Shown: positions 1 to 8,476, counted from the stretch's first letter. The stretch: DNA of 44,622 nucleotides from Flavobacteriaceae bacterium UBA4166 (GCA_002379985.1 DFVG01000020.1:1-44622), one strand, 5' to 3'. Program-made: numbers and translations. Notes: generated by a model from the sequence alone, not told the origin.

Positions 1-31
1 GTCCTGGGTTCGAGCCCCAGCCAGGTCACCA
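1..31 (+). tRNA. tRNA, 3' end only (cut by window edge)
   Basis: Only the T arm and acceptor 3' strand are present. The T stem CTGGG (4-8) pairs with CCCAG (16-20) around the seven-base loop TTCGAGC, followed by acceptor strand CCAGGTC (21-27), discriminator A28 and an encoded CCA (29-31). The missing 5' acceptor strand should read GACCTGG. The anticodon lies outside the window, so identity is not determinable; the T-arm looks like flavobacterial tRNA-Lys, but that is only a guess. Unlike the next tRNA, the CCA is encoded. Confidence 0.9.
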
Positions 32-35
32 CTAC

Positions 36-68
36 AAAAAGTCGACGCTCTCACACGTTCGACTTTTT
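36..68 (+). terminator. Rho-independent terminator after first tRNA
   Basis: AAAAAGTCGA (36-45) pairs perfectly with TCGACTTTTT (59-68) around a 13-base loop. The T-run ends the stem. It separates the truncated tRNA from tRNA-Leu, suggesting the two are transcribed separately, or that the hairpin acts as a processing or attenuation site between them. Confidence 0.65.
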
Positions 69-82
69 CTTTCTACGCACTT

Positions 83-166
83 ACCGAGGTGCTGGAATTG
101 GTAGACAGGCATGGTTGAGGGCCATGTGTCCATTAGGGCGTGTGGGTTCGACTCCCATCCTCGGTA
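83..166 (+). tRNA. tRNA-Leu (anticodon GAG)
   Basis: A full class II cloverleaf is visible. Acceptor ACCGAGG (83-89) pairs with CCTCGGT (159-165), discriminator A166. The anticodon stem CATGG/CCATG encloses loop TTGAGGG, giving anticodon GAG at 117-119. A long variable arm follows (about 127-141), then T stem GTGGG/CCCAT with loop TTCGACT. The D arm contains the GGTAGAC typical of tRNA-Leu. CCA is not encoded (the next bases are CAA), so the end must be added by CCA nucleotidyltransferase. Confidence 0.95.
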
Positions 167-167
167 C

Positions 168-195
168 AAGGCTATCCCTTAGATAGCCTTTTTTT
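168..195 (+). terminator. Terminator after tRNA-Leu
   Basis: AAGGCTATC (168-176) pairs with GATAGCCTT (182-190) around a five-base loop, followed directly by TTTTT. This is a canonical intrinsic terminator ending tRNA-Leu transcription and insulating the downstream regulator gene. Confidence 0.85.
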
Positions 196-260
196 ATTTG
201 TTTACGGAATATAAGAGATTATTAAACATTTTTGTACCTTGGTGTCTCCAACCAATCCGT

Positions 261-1169
261 ATGCACGTAAAAACGCAGTTCAGTATTAAAGATCTTGAAC
301 ATCTTAGTGGTGTGAAGGCTCATACCATTAGAATCTGGGAAAAGCGTTACAATCTGCTTCAACCCCACCGAACCGATACCAATATTCGCTACTACGACGT
401 TGAAAGTCTGAAACGACTTCTTAATATTACCTTTCTATACCATGAGGGTATTAAGATCTCAAAGATCGCCCGATATGATACTGCACAAATGAAAGCCACG
501 ATCGATCGATTGGCCGCAGATCGCAGGGAAAGTCATGCGATCAATACTTTTAAGACAGCTATGTTTGATTTTGATGTACGCGGATTTTCGAATGCCTATC
601 AACAATTGATAAAAGAACAATCGTTTCGTGCCGTTTTTGAACATATTTTTCTACCCTTGCTGCACGATATTGGTATTCTTTGGCAGACCGGAGCCATTGA
701 TCCGGCGCATGAACGCTTTATTTCAGAATTGATCAAGCAAAAGGTCATTTTGCAAATCGAGGCCAAACAGCAATTACCCAAAGCAATACATGCTCCCGTG
801 TTTTGTTTGTACTTACCATATGGCGAAATTCATGAAATCGGACTCCTCTACACGTATTACGAGCTACTCAATGAAGGGTTTTCCGTAGTATACTTAGGAG
901 CAAATATTCCGCCGAAGAGCCTACCCTACGTCCTCAAACACTATGAAAATGTCATTTTTGTTTCCTACCTTACCGTGCAGCCGCAAGAACAAAGTGTTCA
1001 GGAGTACGTTCAATCCTTTCAAGAAGAAATTAAGCTGGGAAAACATCAAAAATTATGGTTAATGGGAGGAAAAATAAACCCCCTTTCTAAAAAAGATGTT
1101 CCAAAGCACGTGCAACTGATTCGAAACCTATCAGAACTTGAGACACAGCTTCAAACATTAAAGAAATGA
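261..1169 (+). CDS. MerR-family regulator with B12-binding domain (CarH/LitR-like)
   Basis: A 302-residue protein. Residues 1-75 form a MerR winged-helix domain (FSIKDLEHLSGV, TIRIWEKRYN). Residues about 95-165 match the methionine-synthase-type cap helix bundle, and residues 180-300 a cobalamin-binding Rossmann domain with the E-x-H-x-x-G signature (E189, H191, G194). In the CarH W-x9-E-H motif, W141 and E151 are kept, but the last His is Arg (152), and the residue after W141 is Gln where CarH has the light-state axial His. It therefore probably senses B12 or light-sensitive B12, with altered photochemistry. It precedes crtI by 57 bp and is probably the local regulator of the carotenoid operon (inference from context). 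The ATG at 261 starts right before the DNA-binding domain; in-frame codons further upstream would add non-homologous residues. Confidence 0.85.
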   Translation: MHVKTQFSIKDLEHLSGVKAHTIRIWEKRYNLLQPHRTDTNIRYYDVESLKRLLNITFLYHEGIKISKIARYDTAQMKATIDRLAADRRESHAINTFKTAMFDFDVRGFSNAYQQLIKEQSFRAVFEHIFLPLLHDIGILWQTGAIDPAHERFISELIKQKVILQIEAKQQLPKAIHAPVFCLYLPYGEIHEIGLLYTYYELLNEGFSVVYLGANIPPKSLPYVLKHYENVIFVSYLTVQPQEQSVQEYVQSFQEEIKLGKHQKLWLMGGKINPLSKKDVPKHVQLIRNLSELETQLQTLKK

Positions 1170-1188
1170 TAAAATTTACTGTTTGTAG

Positions 1189-1217
1189 TTGTTTTGTTTA
1201 AATAAAATATAAATTTG
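1189..1217 (+). promoter_or_regulatory. Probable promoter of the carotenoid operon
   Basis: A TTG (1189-1191) lies 18 bases before TAAATTTG (1210-1217), a full match to the Bacteroidota -7 consensus TAnnTTTG. The crtI ATG starts only nine bases after the -7 element, so the transcript would have almost no leader. The regulator gene ends at 1169, so any MerR-type operator should lie in or beside this element. Confidence 0.6.
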
Positions 1218-1226
1218 TTAAACAAT

Positions 1227-2723
1227 ATGAGTGCAACGATCGCCATTATCGGTTCTGGTTTTTCCAGTCTTGCTGCCGCTTCCTACCTAGCGCAAGAAGG
1301 CTACTCTGTAACTATTTACGAAAAGAACAGTACCATTGGAGGTCGTGCGCGTCAATTACAGAAAGAAGGGTTTACATTTGATATGGGACCAACTTGGTAT
1401 TGGATGCCAGACGTATTCGAACGCTTTTTTGCCGACTTCGGAAAGCAACCTAGCGATTATTATGAATTAGAAAAGCTGGACCCTGCCTATATGGTGTACT
1501 TTGGAAAAGAAGATACGATCACCATAGGAGATACCTTAGAAAAAATTTGTCAAGCCTTTGAAAAAGAAGAGCCCGGAAGTTCCGAAAAATTAAAGCAATT
1601 CATGGCGGCTGCTCTTGACAACTACAATATCGCCATCAAAGATCTGGTCTATCGTCCTGGCGTGAGTCCGTTAGAATTAGTCACTCCCGTAACTATGCGC
1701 AAGATCGGGCAGTTCTTTAGTACTATCAGCAAAGAAGTTCGGAAAGAGTTTACCAATCCTAAATTGATCTCTATCCTCGAATTTCCCGTGCTTTTCTTAG
1801 GAGCTAAACCTTCAGATACTCCCGCTTTTTATAGCTTTATGAATTATGCCGACTTTGGCCTAGGAACCTTCCACCCCAAAAAAGGAATGCACTCGGTCAT
1901 ACAGGGCATGGAACAACTAGCGCGATCGCTGGGTGTTGAAATAAAGACCGATCATCCTGTTTCTGAAATTATCACGCGCAATAATAAAGTAACAGGAATT
2001 CGAATACACGATTCCGAAATAGCGATCGATGCCTTGGTTAGTGGTGCCGACTATCACCATACCGAGCAACTGCTCCCCGAAGCCTTGCGACAATATTCTG
2101 AAGCCTACTGGAACAAACGAACTTTTGCTCCTTCTGCCCTTCTATTCTATGTTGGTTTTGAAAAAAAGTTAAAAAATGTGGAGCATCATACTCTATTTTT
2201 TGATGTTCCTTTTGAAGCACATGCAGTAGACATTTATGACGTTCCTAACTGGCCAAAAGAACCACTCTTCTATGCCAGTTTCCCCTCAAAGACAGATGCT
2301 TATGTAGCGCCGGAAGGCAAGGAAGCAGGGATCTTTTTGATTCCGTTGGCACCGGGACTTGAAGATACCCAAGAACTAAGAGCACACTATTTTGATAAAA
2401 TTATAGACCGATTTGAAAGTCTAACCCAACAGGACGTAAAAAAATCTATTATATTTAAGGAATCCTTCTGTATTTCAGATTTTGTAAAAGAATACAATTC
2501 ATATAAAGGCAATGCATACGGATTAGCTAACACACTACTTCAAACAGCATTTTTACGACCTAACCTAAAAAGCAAAAAAGTGAAACAACTATTCTTTACC
2601 GGACAACTTACCGTTCCTGGTCCCGGCGTACCGCCGGCACTCATTTCGGGAAAATTAGTTTCGGGGTTGGTAGCAAACTCACTTCAAAAACAGTTTCGTA
2701 ATTTAAAGTCTGTTGCCACATGA
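1227..2723 (+). CDS. crtI: Phytoene desaturase
   Basis: A 498-residue CrtI-type FAD-dependent desaturase that converts phytoene to lycopene. The N-terminal Rossmann motif G9-S-G11-F-S-S and acidic E32 bind FAD, followed by G38-G-R-A typical of the desaturase/amine-oxidase superfamily. The C-terminal FAD motif is near the end (TGQLTVPGPGVPPALISGK). The length is normal for bacterial CrtI. The ATG at 1227 is preferred over upstream non-ATG codons because it immediately precedes the Rossmann strand. It is the first gene of crtI-crtB-crtZ-crtY, and its stop overlaps the crtB start (ATGA, 2720-2723), which indicates translational coupling. Confidence 0.95.
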   Translation: MSATIAIIGSGFSSLAAASYLAQEGYSVTIYEKNSTIGGRARQLQKEGFTFDMGPTWYWMPDVFERFFADFGKQPSDYYELEKLDPAYMVYFGKEDTITIGDTLEKICQAFEKEEPGSSEKLKQFMAAALDNYNIAIKDLVYRPGVSPLELVTPVTMRKIGQFFSTISKEVRKEFTNPKLISILEFPVLFLGAKPSDTPAFYSFMNYADFGLGTFHPKKGMHSVIQGMEQLARSLGVEIKTDHPVSEIITRNNKVTGIRIHDSEIAIDALVSGADYHHTEQLLPEALRQYSEAYWNKRTFAPSALLFYVGFEKKLKNVEHHTLFFDVPFEAHAVDIYDVPNWPKEPLFYASFPSKTDAYVAPEGKEAGIFLIPLAPGLEDTQELRAHYFDKIIDRFESLTQQDVKKSIIFKESFCISDFVKEYNSYKGNAYGLANTLLQTAFLRPNLKSKKVKQLFFTGQLTVPGPGVPPALISGKLVSGLVANSLQKQFRNLKSVAT

Positions 2724-3562
2724 AAATACTCTTTGACTCGGTCTCACATCGTTGCAGCAAGACGGTGACGCAATCCTACAGTACGTCATTCTCCCTCGCA
2801 ACAAAAATGTTATCTCCTACTATTCGACAGGACATCTACAATATTTATGGTTTTGTGCGATTGGCCGATGAGATCGTGGATAGCTTTCATGAGTATGACA
2901 AGGAGACCTTGTTCAATCGTTTTGAAAAGGATCTTGCCAACGCGCTCGCAGAACGCATTAGTGTCAACCCTATTTTAAATGCCTTTCAAGAAACCGTTCA
3001 TACCTACACTATAGACAGACATCTTATTGAAGCGTTTATGAAAAGCATGCGCATGGACCTTACGAAGAAAATATACCTCAGCGATGAAGAATATCACGAG
3101 TACATTTATGGTTCTGCAGATGTAGTGGGATTAATGTGCCTAAAGGTTTTTGTGAAAGGAGATGCTGAAAAGTATGAAGCACTTAAAGATTCTGCCATGC
3201 ATCTTGGTTCCGCATTTCAGAAGGTTAACTTCTTACGAGATTTAAAAGCAGATTATGAAGGCCTAGATCGCACCTATTTTCCAAATACAAATCTGGAAGC
3301 CTTAGATGAAGCCGCCAAGCAACAGATTATTGCAGATATTGAAAACGATTTTCATTTAGGATATAAAGGGATTCTTCAGCTTCCGGCTGAAGCTAAGTTT
3401 GGAGTCTTCATGGCGTATCGCTACTACCGAAGGTTGCTTAAAAAGCTCAGCAAGACACCAGCCGTTGAAATTAGAAATACGCGTATTCGAGTGCCTAATT
3501 ATGAAAAGTTTGGCATCTTAACCCGCAGTTACGTAAAATACCAATTAAAGCTTGTTCGATGA
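2720..3562 (+). CDS. crtB: Phytoene synthase
   Basis: A 280-residue squalene/phytoene synthase, which condenses two geranylgeranyl diphosphates to phytoene. Both Mg-diphosphate-binding aspartate motifs are visible: D50-E-I-V-D54 and D174-L-K-A-D178 (in FLRDLKADY). The conserved SYSTSF is near residue 20. Overlaps of four bases on both sides (with crtI at 2720-2723 and crtZ at 3559-3562) point to one coupled transcript. The substrate-supplying GGPP synthase must be encoded elsewhere. Confidence 0.95.
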   Translation: MKILFDSVSHRCSKTVTQSYSTSFSLATKMLSPTIRQDIYNIYGFVRLADEIVDSFHEYDKETLFNRFEKDLANALAERISVNPILNAFQETVHTYTIDRHLIEAFMKSMRMDLTKKIYLSDEEYHEYIYGSADVVGLMCLKVFVKGDAEKYEALKDSAMHLGSAFQKVNFLRDLKADYEGLDRTYFPNTNLEALDEAAKQQIIADIENDFHLGYKGILQLPAEAKFGVFMAYRYYRRLLKKLSKTPAVEIRNTRIRVPNYEKFGILTRSYVKYQLKLVR

Positions 3563-4011
3563 AAGATGTATTGCTCTGGATATTAATCTTTGTAGGAACT
3601 TTCTGCATCATGGAATTCATGGCGTGGTTCACACATAAATATGTGATGCACGGTTTTCTTTGGTCGTTGCATAAAGACCATCATAAAAAAGACCATGGGA
3701 GTTGGTGGGAACGCAATGACCTATTTTTTATTTTTTACGCAGCTGTTAGTATTGGCTGTTTCATTGGGTGGAACTATTATGGGTTTTGGGCCGGATTGCC
3801 TATCGGATTGGGGATTTTTAGCTACGGACTCACCTATTTTTTCGTACACGATATATTCATACACCAACGCTTTAAAATGTTCCGGAATGCTAATAATTGG
3901 TATGCTCGCGGCATCCGAAGAGCACATAAAATGCACCACAAGCATTTGGGGAAAAATGATGGAGAATGTTACGGAATGCTTTTTCCTCCTTTGAAATATT
4001 TTAAGAAATAA
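3559..4011 (+). CDS. crtZ: Beta-carotene hydroxylase
   Basis: A 150-residue membrane non-heme di-iron hydroxylase of the fatty-acid-hydroxylase superfamily. The histidine clusters are complete: H26-x4-H31, H38-x2-H41-H42, H97-x4-H102 and H123-x2-H126-H127. Hydrophobic segments at about 5-22 and 55-100 would be membrane helices. It should hydroxylate both beta-ionone rings of beta-carotene to give zeaxanthin. It is coupled to crtB by an ATGA overlap, and its stop codon abuts the crtY ATG. Confidence 0.93.
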   Translation: MKDVLLWILIFVGTFCIMEFMAWFTHKYVMHGFLWSLHKDHHKKDHGSWWERNDLFFIFYAAVSIGCFIGWNYYGFWAGLPIGLGIFSYGLTYFFVHDIFIHQRFKMFRNANNWYARGIRRAHKMHHKHLGKNDGECYGMLFPPLKYFKK

Positions 4012-4710
4012 ATGCAGTACCTCTACCTATGGCTCGATCTTGGGTCGCTTGCTATCCCTTTCCTATTCAGCTTTCACCCCAAATTAGCTTTCCACAAAAA
4101 ATGGCGCTCCTTCTTTCCGGCTTTGCTGTTGATGATGTGTATTTTTATTCCTTGGGATATTATTTTCACTGCGGAAGGGTTTTGGGGCTTTAATGAAGCT
4201 TATCTTTCAGGAATTTACCTTTTTAATCTACCCCTTGAAGAATGGCTCTTCTTTCTCTGTATTCCGTATGCATGTTTGTTTAGCCATTATGCACTAATTA
4301 CCTTGCTTCCAAAGCTCACACTTTCCAAGAGGACGACGCAAATTATATATGTTAGTCTTGTAAGCGTTTTGATCATTGCTCTATGGTATGGCTATTCGCA
4401 ATGGTACACCTTTATTTGCTTTGCCTACGCCATCCTACTGTTAGGAATAGTTTACAATCGCGTTCCGAATTTGTTATCGAAATTCTTTCCAACCTATCTT
4501 GTAATTTTAATTCCATTTTTTATTGTAAATGGATTTCTCACCGGAAGTTGGATCGATGAAGCGGTCGTTTGGTATAATAATGAGGAAAATTTTGGTTGGC
4601 GGCTAGGGACCATTCCGGTAGAAGACACCATCTATAATTTAGGAATGTTGCTTACCGTATTTGTGGGTACCGAATATCTTGAATCGTATTTTAATCGGAA
4701 TAAAGCGTAA
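4012..4710 (+). CDS. crtY: Lycopene cyclase, fused CrtYcd type
   Basis: A 232-residue polytopic membrane protein with two repeats of the heterodimeric-type lycopene cyclase domain (CrtYc plus CrtYd), as in fungal/archaeal fused cyclases. Each half keeps a P-x-E-E/D motif: P74-L-E76-E77 and P202-V-E204-D205. About six to seven hydrophobic helices are apparent. It should cyclise lycopene to beta-carotene, the substrate of CrtZ. The start codon follows the crtZ stop directly. The gene ends only three bases from the convergent thioredoxin gene, with no obvious terminator between them. Confidence 0.9.
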   Translation: MQYLYLWLDLGSLAIPFLFSFHPKLAFHKKWRSFFPALLLMMCIFIPWDIIFTAEGFWGFNEAYLSGIYLFNLPLEEWLFFLCIPYACLFSHYALITLLPKLTLSKRTTQIIYVSLVSVLIIALWYGYSQWYTFICFAYAILLLGIVYNRVPNLLSKFFPTYLVILIPFFIVNGFLTGSWIDEAVVWYNNEENFGWRLGTIPVEDTIYNLGMLLTVFVGTEYLESYFNRNKA

Positions 4711-4713
4711 CCG

Positions 4714-5271
4714 TCATTCTGCTAACAATCGATCCAACAGCTCAAATACAGATGGGTCGTCCCAACGGGCAGCTCCCACTTTTTCAATGATAATTTCTCC
4801 TTTTTTATTGAGCACCCATGTCTTCGGAATGCTTTGTGATGCTAACAATTGTGGTGGATTTTCTAAGGGTTTGTAAACCGGAAAATTATATTCTTTCGCT
4901 TCCTTAAATCGATTAATAATCTCTTTTTCTTCGGAAGAAACAAAATAGAAGTCCACTTGACCTTCATATGCATCGTACAAATGCTGAAGTGAGGGCATTT
5001 CAGCAACACACGGCGGACACCAAGTAGCCCAAACGTTGATCAGTACAACACGGCCTTCCGATTGTGTTAGATTCACCGTTTCTGAATGATTTGAAAGCGA
5101 CCAATCGTAATCAGAAAGTTGTTTGCGATCTTCCGAAGAAACTTCCGTAGGACTCCCCGAAAACAATCGTTGAAGTGCCACCTGAATCGGCATACGTGTA
5201 GTAGGCACGAGCAGCAAAACTACAAATGCTATCAACAGTATATTCGCACCATTTTTCTTTAAAAAGTTCAT
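4714..5271 (-). CDS. TlpA/ResA-like membrane-anchored thioredoxin
   Basis: A 185-residue protein with one N-terminal membrane helix (about 9-26) and a periplasm-facing thioredoxin fold. The redox motif is W84-C85-P-P-C88, and the cis-Pro loop appears as SIPKTWVLN. TlpA/ResA family members reduce extracytoplasmic disulfides, for example during cytochrome maturation; the exact partner here is unknown. It converges on the crt operon with a three-base gap. A good -7 element lies four bases before its ATG, so the message may be leaderless. Confidence 0.88.
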   Translation of the reverse strand: MNFLKKNGANILLIAFVVLLLVPTTRMPIQVALQRLFSGSPTEVSSEDRKQLSDYDWSLSNHSETVNLTQSEGRVVLINVWATWCPPCVAEMPSLQHLYDAYEGQVDFYFVSSEEKEIINRFKEAKEYNFPVYKPLENPPQLLASQSIPKTWVLNKKGEIIIEKVGAARWDDPSVFELLDRLLAE

Positions 5272-5275
5272 GCCT

Positions 5276-5283
5276 CAAAAATA
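5276..5283 (-). promoter_or_regulatory. -7 promoter element of the thioredoxin gene
   Basis: On the reverse strand this reads TATTTTTG, an exact TAnnTTTG match. It ends four bases before the ATG (5271-5269). A possible TTTG -33 element (reverse of CAAA at 5308-5311) is 24 bases away, longer than usual, so the -33 assignment is weak. Confidence 0.5.
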
Positions 5284-5452
5284 CAATATTTGTGATTGGT
5301 GTGGTTTCAAATCAAAAAGTCTCAATATTCTTGTTTTGAGAATATGTAACATTTTTTTAGTCTTTTTATTTTGAATATTTACCTTTTATCGATTTATTTT
5401 TACTTTGATAGGTTTTCTATTACCCCAATTTCTTTGTCGGAAAATAATTGTT

Positions 5453-6118
5453 ATGAAATTACTATATCTAGCGCTCTTATGCGGACTCCCGGTATGGGCT
5501 CAAGTTGGCATCGGTACAACAAGCCCCACAGCAAGTTTGGACATTGATGGAAATGTTAGAATCCGCCTTGTTGAAGAAGAAAATAATAAAGAGGTGGCTA
5601 AAGATTAGGTATTGGTGCTATCGCGGGATGGCATGGTCAAAAAGATTGAAGCCGTAGAAATTGTAGACAAGGCCCTACCCACCGTTATTAAAGGAAGTTT
5701 TAGCAGTAGTAGTGTCTTTGCAATCTCACTGGCCACGGGAAGTACAATACTTCCCTTTGATGCAGAAGCCTTTGATGCAAATGATGAATTTGACCTTTCC
5801 ACACACACGTATACGGCAGCACAAGACGGAGTTTACGCCATCAGCGTCCAAATCGAGGCGACAGCCTCTTTAGGAATAGCGACCAACTTTGGCGTATCAA
5901 TTCATCACAATGGGAGTATTATCTCGCAAAACAGTTTTGCGAATGTTGGAATTCTTGGAATCAATGCGACGCCTCCGGTACGACAGTCTACCAATCTGGT
6001 GGCTTTAGCTGCCGGCGATACGATTCATTTTGAAGTTTTAGGTGAAATAGCCTTAGGCACGATCGATCTCAATGGTGCTACTACCGAAAGCTTTTTCACG
6101 ATCCATCAAATACGGTAA
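5453..6118 (+). pseudogene. Secreted C1q-like domain protein, interrupted by in-frame TAG
   Basis: The reading frame starts at ATG 5453 with a signal peptide (MKLLYLALLCGLPVWAQ). It continues with the flavobacterial surface-protein motif VGIGTTSPTASLDIDG, then meets a TAG at 5606-5608, after which the same frame continues without another stop to 6118. The context around the stop (AKD*VLVLSRDGMVKKI) resembles an unbroken family motif in which Ser commonly fills the stop position; TCG to TAG is a single base change. The C-terminal part (about residues 85-221) has a C1q/TNF-like jelly-roll pattern (DGVYAISVQIEA, HHNGSIIS, LAAGDTIHFEV). It is either a recent nonsense mutation, a sequencing error, or a suppressed codon. 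There is no frameshift. Confidence 0.75.
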
Positions 6119-6122
6119 TTAA

Positions 6123-6149
6123 AAAAGTCCGCTGTGACAGCAGACTTTT
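6123..6149. terminator. Bidirectional terminator between C1q-like gene and aconitase
   Basis: The two arms, 6123-6134 and 6138-6149, pair with a single mismatch around the loop TGA. They have an A-run before and T's after, so the hairpin can end both the rightward C1q-like transcript and the leftward aconitase transcript. Confidence 0.75.
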
Positions 6150-6174
6150 CAGTATAACCTTTACAAAAAAAGGA

Positions 6175-8439
6175 TTATTCGTTTTGCTTTTTAATAAGGT
6201 TCAACGCAGAACCTTCCCGATACCACTTAATTTGTGTGTGGTTGTAGGTATGATTCGCCTTCACGGTATCTTTACTGCCATCACTATGCACCACTTCGAT
6301 CGTGAGTGGTGTATCTGGAGCAAAATCAGCAATATCAACAAAGTTAAAAGTATCATCCTCTTGGATCAGATCGTAATCTTTTTCATTGGCAAAGGTAAGC
6401 GCCAACATCCCTTGTTTCTTCAAGTTGGTTTCGTGAATACGGGCAAAAGATTTTACCAATACCGCTGCAACCCCTAAATGACGCGGTTGCATCGCTGCGT
6501 GTTCGCGAGAAGAACCTTCACCATAGTTGTGATCCCCTACTACAATGGTCTTGATCCCTTCTTTCTTATACTCACGTTGTACATCCGGCACGCCGTTATA
6601 TTCACCGTCTAATTGATTCTTAACGAAGTTTGTTTTCTTGTTAAAAGCATTGACGGCACCAATCAAAGTATTGTTAGAAATATTGTCTAAATGACCTCGA
6701 TACCGCAACCAAGGGCCTGCCATAGAAATATGGTCGGTGGTACACTTACCAAAGGCTTTGATCAATAATTTCACCTCTTGTAAATCATTATCTTGAATAG
6801 GCTCAAAGGGAGTAAGCAGTTCTAATCGCTCACTATCACCGGCCACTTTTACCTCCACGCTGCTACCATCGGCTTGCGGCTCGAGATAGCCGTTGTCTTC
6901 CACATCAAAGCCTTGCGGCGGCAATTCAATACCGGCCGGCTCGTCCAATTTTACTTCTTGTCCGTCTTCGTTGATCAAGGTATCATTCGCCGGGTCAAAA
7001 TCCAATCGACCAGAGATAGCAATGGCTGCTACCATTTCGGGAGATCCTACAAAGGCATGTGTATTCGGGTTTCCATCAGCACGTTTTGAAAAATTTCGGT
7101 TGAAGGAATGCACGATTGTATTCTTTTCTTCTCCCATGAGGTCGCTTCGGTCCCACTGTCCAATACAAGGTCCGCAGGCATTGGTAAACACCGTTGCGCC
7201 CAGATCTTCAAAGACTTGTAGGAGTCCGTCACGCTCTGCCGTAAAGCGAATTTGCTCACTTCCGGGGTTAATTCCGAAGTCACTTTTCGGTTTTAATTTT
7301 TTATCAATAGCCTGTTGAGCAATGGAGGCCGCTCGGGTTAAATCTTCGTATGATGAGTTGGTACACGAACCAATAAGTCCCCACATAACATTAATAGGCC
7401 AATCATTTTTCTTTGCTTTCGGTCCTAATTCCCCTACCGGCGTTGCAAGGTCTGGAGTAAAAGGTCCGTTTAGGTGTGGACGCAATTCTGAAAGATTGAT
7501 CTCGATCACCTGATCAAAGTAATCTTCCGGATTTTCATATACTTCCGGATCGCCCGTTAAATGTTCTCTGATCTTATTCGCTTCGTCGGCAATTTCTTCT
7601 CGCTCTGTAGCGCGGAGAAAGCGTTCCATCGCATCGTCGTAGCCAAACGTAGAAGTGGTGGCCCCTATTTCAGCTCCCATATTACAAATAGTTCCTTTTC
7701 CTGTAGCGGAAAGATTCTTCGCACCCGGACCGAAATATTCAACAATACAACCGGTTCCACCTTTCACAGTTAGAATTCCGGCCACTTTAAGGATCACGTC
7801 TTTCGAGGCTGTCCAACCGCTCAATTCTCCTGTTAGCTTAACTCCAATTAATTTTGGAAACTTCAACTCCCATGGCATTCCTGCCATCACATCAACGGCA
7901 TCGGCACCTCCAACACCAACGGCAACCATTCCCAATCCTCCTGCATTCACAGTGTGCGAATCGGTACCGATCATCATTCCACCGGGATAAGCATAATTTT
8001 CGAGCACTACTTGGTGAATAATTCCTGCGCCCGGCTTCCAGAAGCCAATTCCGTATTTATTAGAAACAGATTCTAAGAAATCGAATACTTCATTACTGGT
8101 TTCGTTTGCTCGTTTAAGATCTTTTGCAGCCCCTTCCTTCGCTTGGATTAAGTGGTCACAGTGCACGGTAGTTGGAACTGCAACTTTGTTTTTTCCCGCC
8201 TGCATAAACTGAAGTAATGCCATTTGTGCCGTAGCATCTTGACAGGCAATACGATCAGGGGAAAACTCTACATAATCCTTTCCGCGAACAAATGCTTTTT
8301 CCGGAGTTCCGTCCCAAAGGTGACTGTATAATATTTTTTCTGAAAGGGTAAGTGGCTTCCCGACAATTTCACGTGCTTTGTTGACACGCTCGGGCATTTC
8401 TGCGTACACCTTTTTAATCATATCAATATCGAAGGCCAT
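6175..8439 (-). CDS. acn: Aconitate hydratase
   Basis: A 754-residue aconitase of the mitochondrial type, isomerising citrate to isocitrate in the TCA cycle. The three 4Fe-4S ligands are seen in GLIGSCTNSS and in ACGPCIG. The substrate-binding GTDSHT and the C-terminal swivel domain motifs NYGEGSSREHAA and SFARIHETN are also intact. The length fits the family. It is a single-gene unit: a terminator follows it, and its -7 element (TATTTTTG followed by C) is 30 bases upstream. Confidence 0.97.
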   Translation of the reverse strand: MAFDIDMIKKVYAEMPERVNKAREIVGKPLTLSEKILYSHLWDGTPEKAFVRGKDYVEFSPDRIACQDATAQMALLQFMQAGKNKVAVPTTVHCDHLIQAKEGAAKDLKRANETSNEVFDFLESVSNKYGIGFWKPGAGIIHQVVLENYAYPGGMMIGTDSHTVNAGGLGMVAVGVGGADAVDVMAGMPWELKFPKLIGVKLTGELSGWTASKDVILKVAGILTVKGGTGCIVEYFGPGAKNLSATGKGTICNMGAEIGATTSTFGYDDAMERFLRATEREEIADEANKIREHLTGDPEVYENPEDYFDQVIEINLSELRPHLNGPFTPDLATPVGELGPKAKKNDWPINVMWGLIGSCTNSSYEDLTRAASIAQQAIDKKLKPKSDFGINPGSEQIRFTAERDGLLQVFEDLGATVFTNACGPCIGQWDRSDLMGEEKNTIVHSFNRNFSKRADGNPNTHAFVGSPEMVAAIAISGRLDFDPANDTLINEDGQEVKLDEPAGIELPPQGFDVEDNGYLEPQADGSSVEVKVAGDSERLELLTPFEPIQDNDLQEVKLLIKAFGKCTTDHISMAGPWLRYRGHLDNISNNTLIGAVNAFNKKTNFVKNQLDGEYNGVPDVQREYKKEGIKTIVVGDHNYGEGSSREHAAMQPRHLGVAAVLVKSFARIHETNLKKQGMLALTFANEKDYDLIQEDDTFNFVDIADFAPDTPLTIEVVHSDGSKDTVKANHTYNHTQIKWYREGSALNLIKKQNE

Positions 8440-8468
8440 AAATTCTTTTTTTGGTTTTTGAAGTGTTG

Positions 8469-8476
8469 CAAAAATA
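8469..8476 (-). promoter_or_regulatory. -7 promoter element of aconitase
   Basis: The reverse strand reads TATTTTTG followed by C, the commonest flavobacterial form of TAnnTTTG. It is 29 bases upstream of the ATG at 8439. No clear TTG at -33 was found. The rest of the 173-base gap up to 8612 is AT-rich and shows no other structure. Confidence 0.5.

Noticed and set aside
3695..3994. Second forward frame inside crtZ
   Set aside because: It lies in a different frame within a gene with all conserved histidines; a shadow frame.
5321..5345. Inverted repeat ATATTC/GAATAT and CTCAA/TTGAG in the gap before the C1q-like gene
   Set aside because: Short, AT-rich and with mutually exclusive pairings; not convincing as a terminator or operator.
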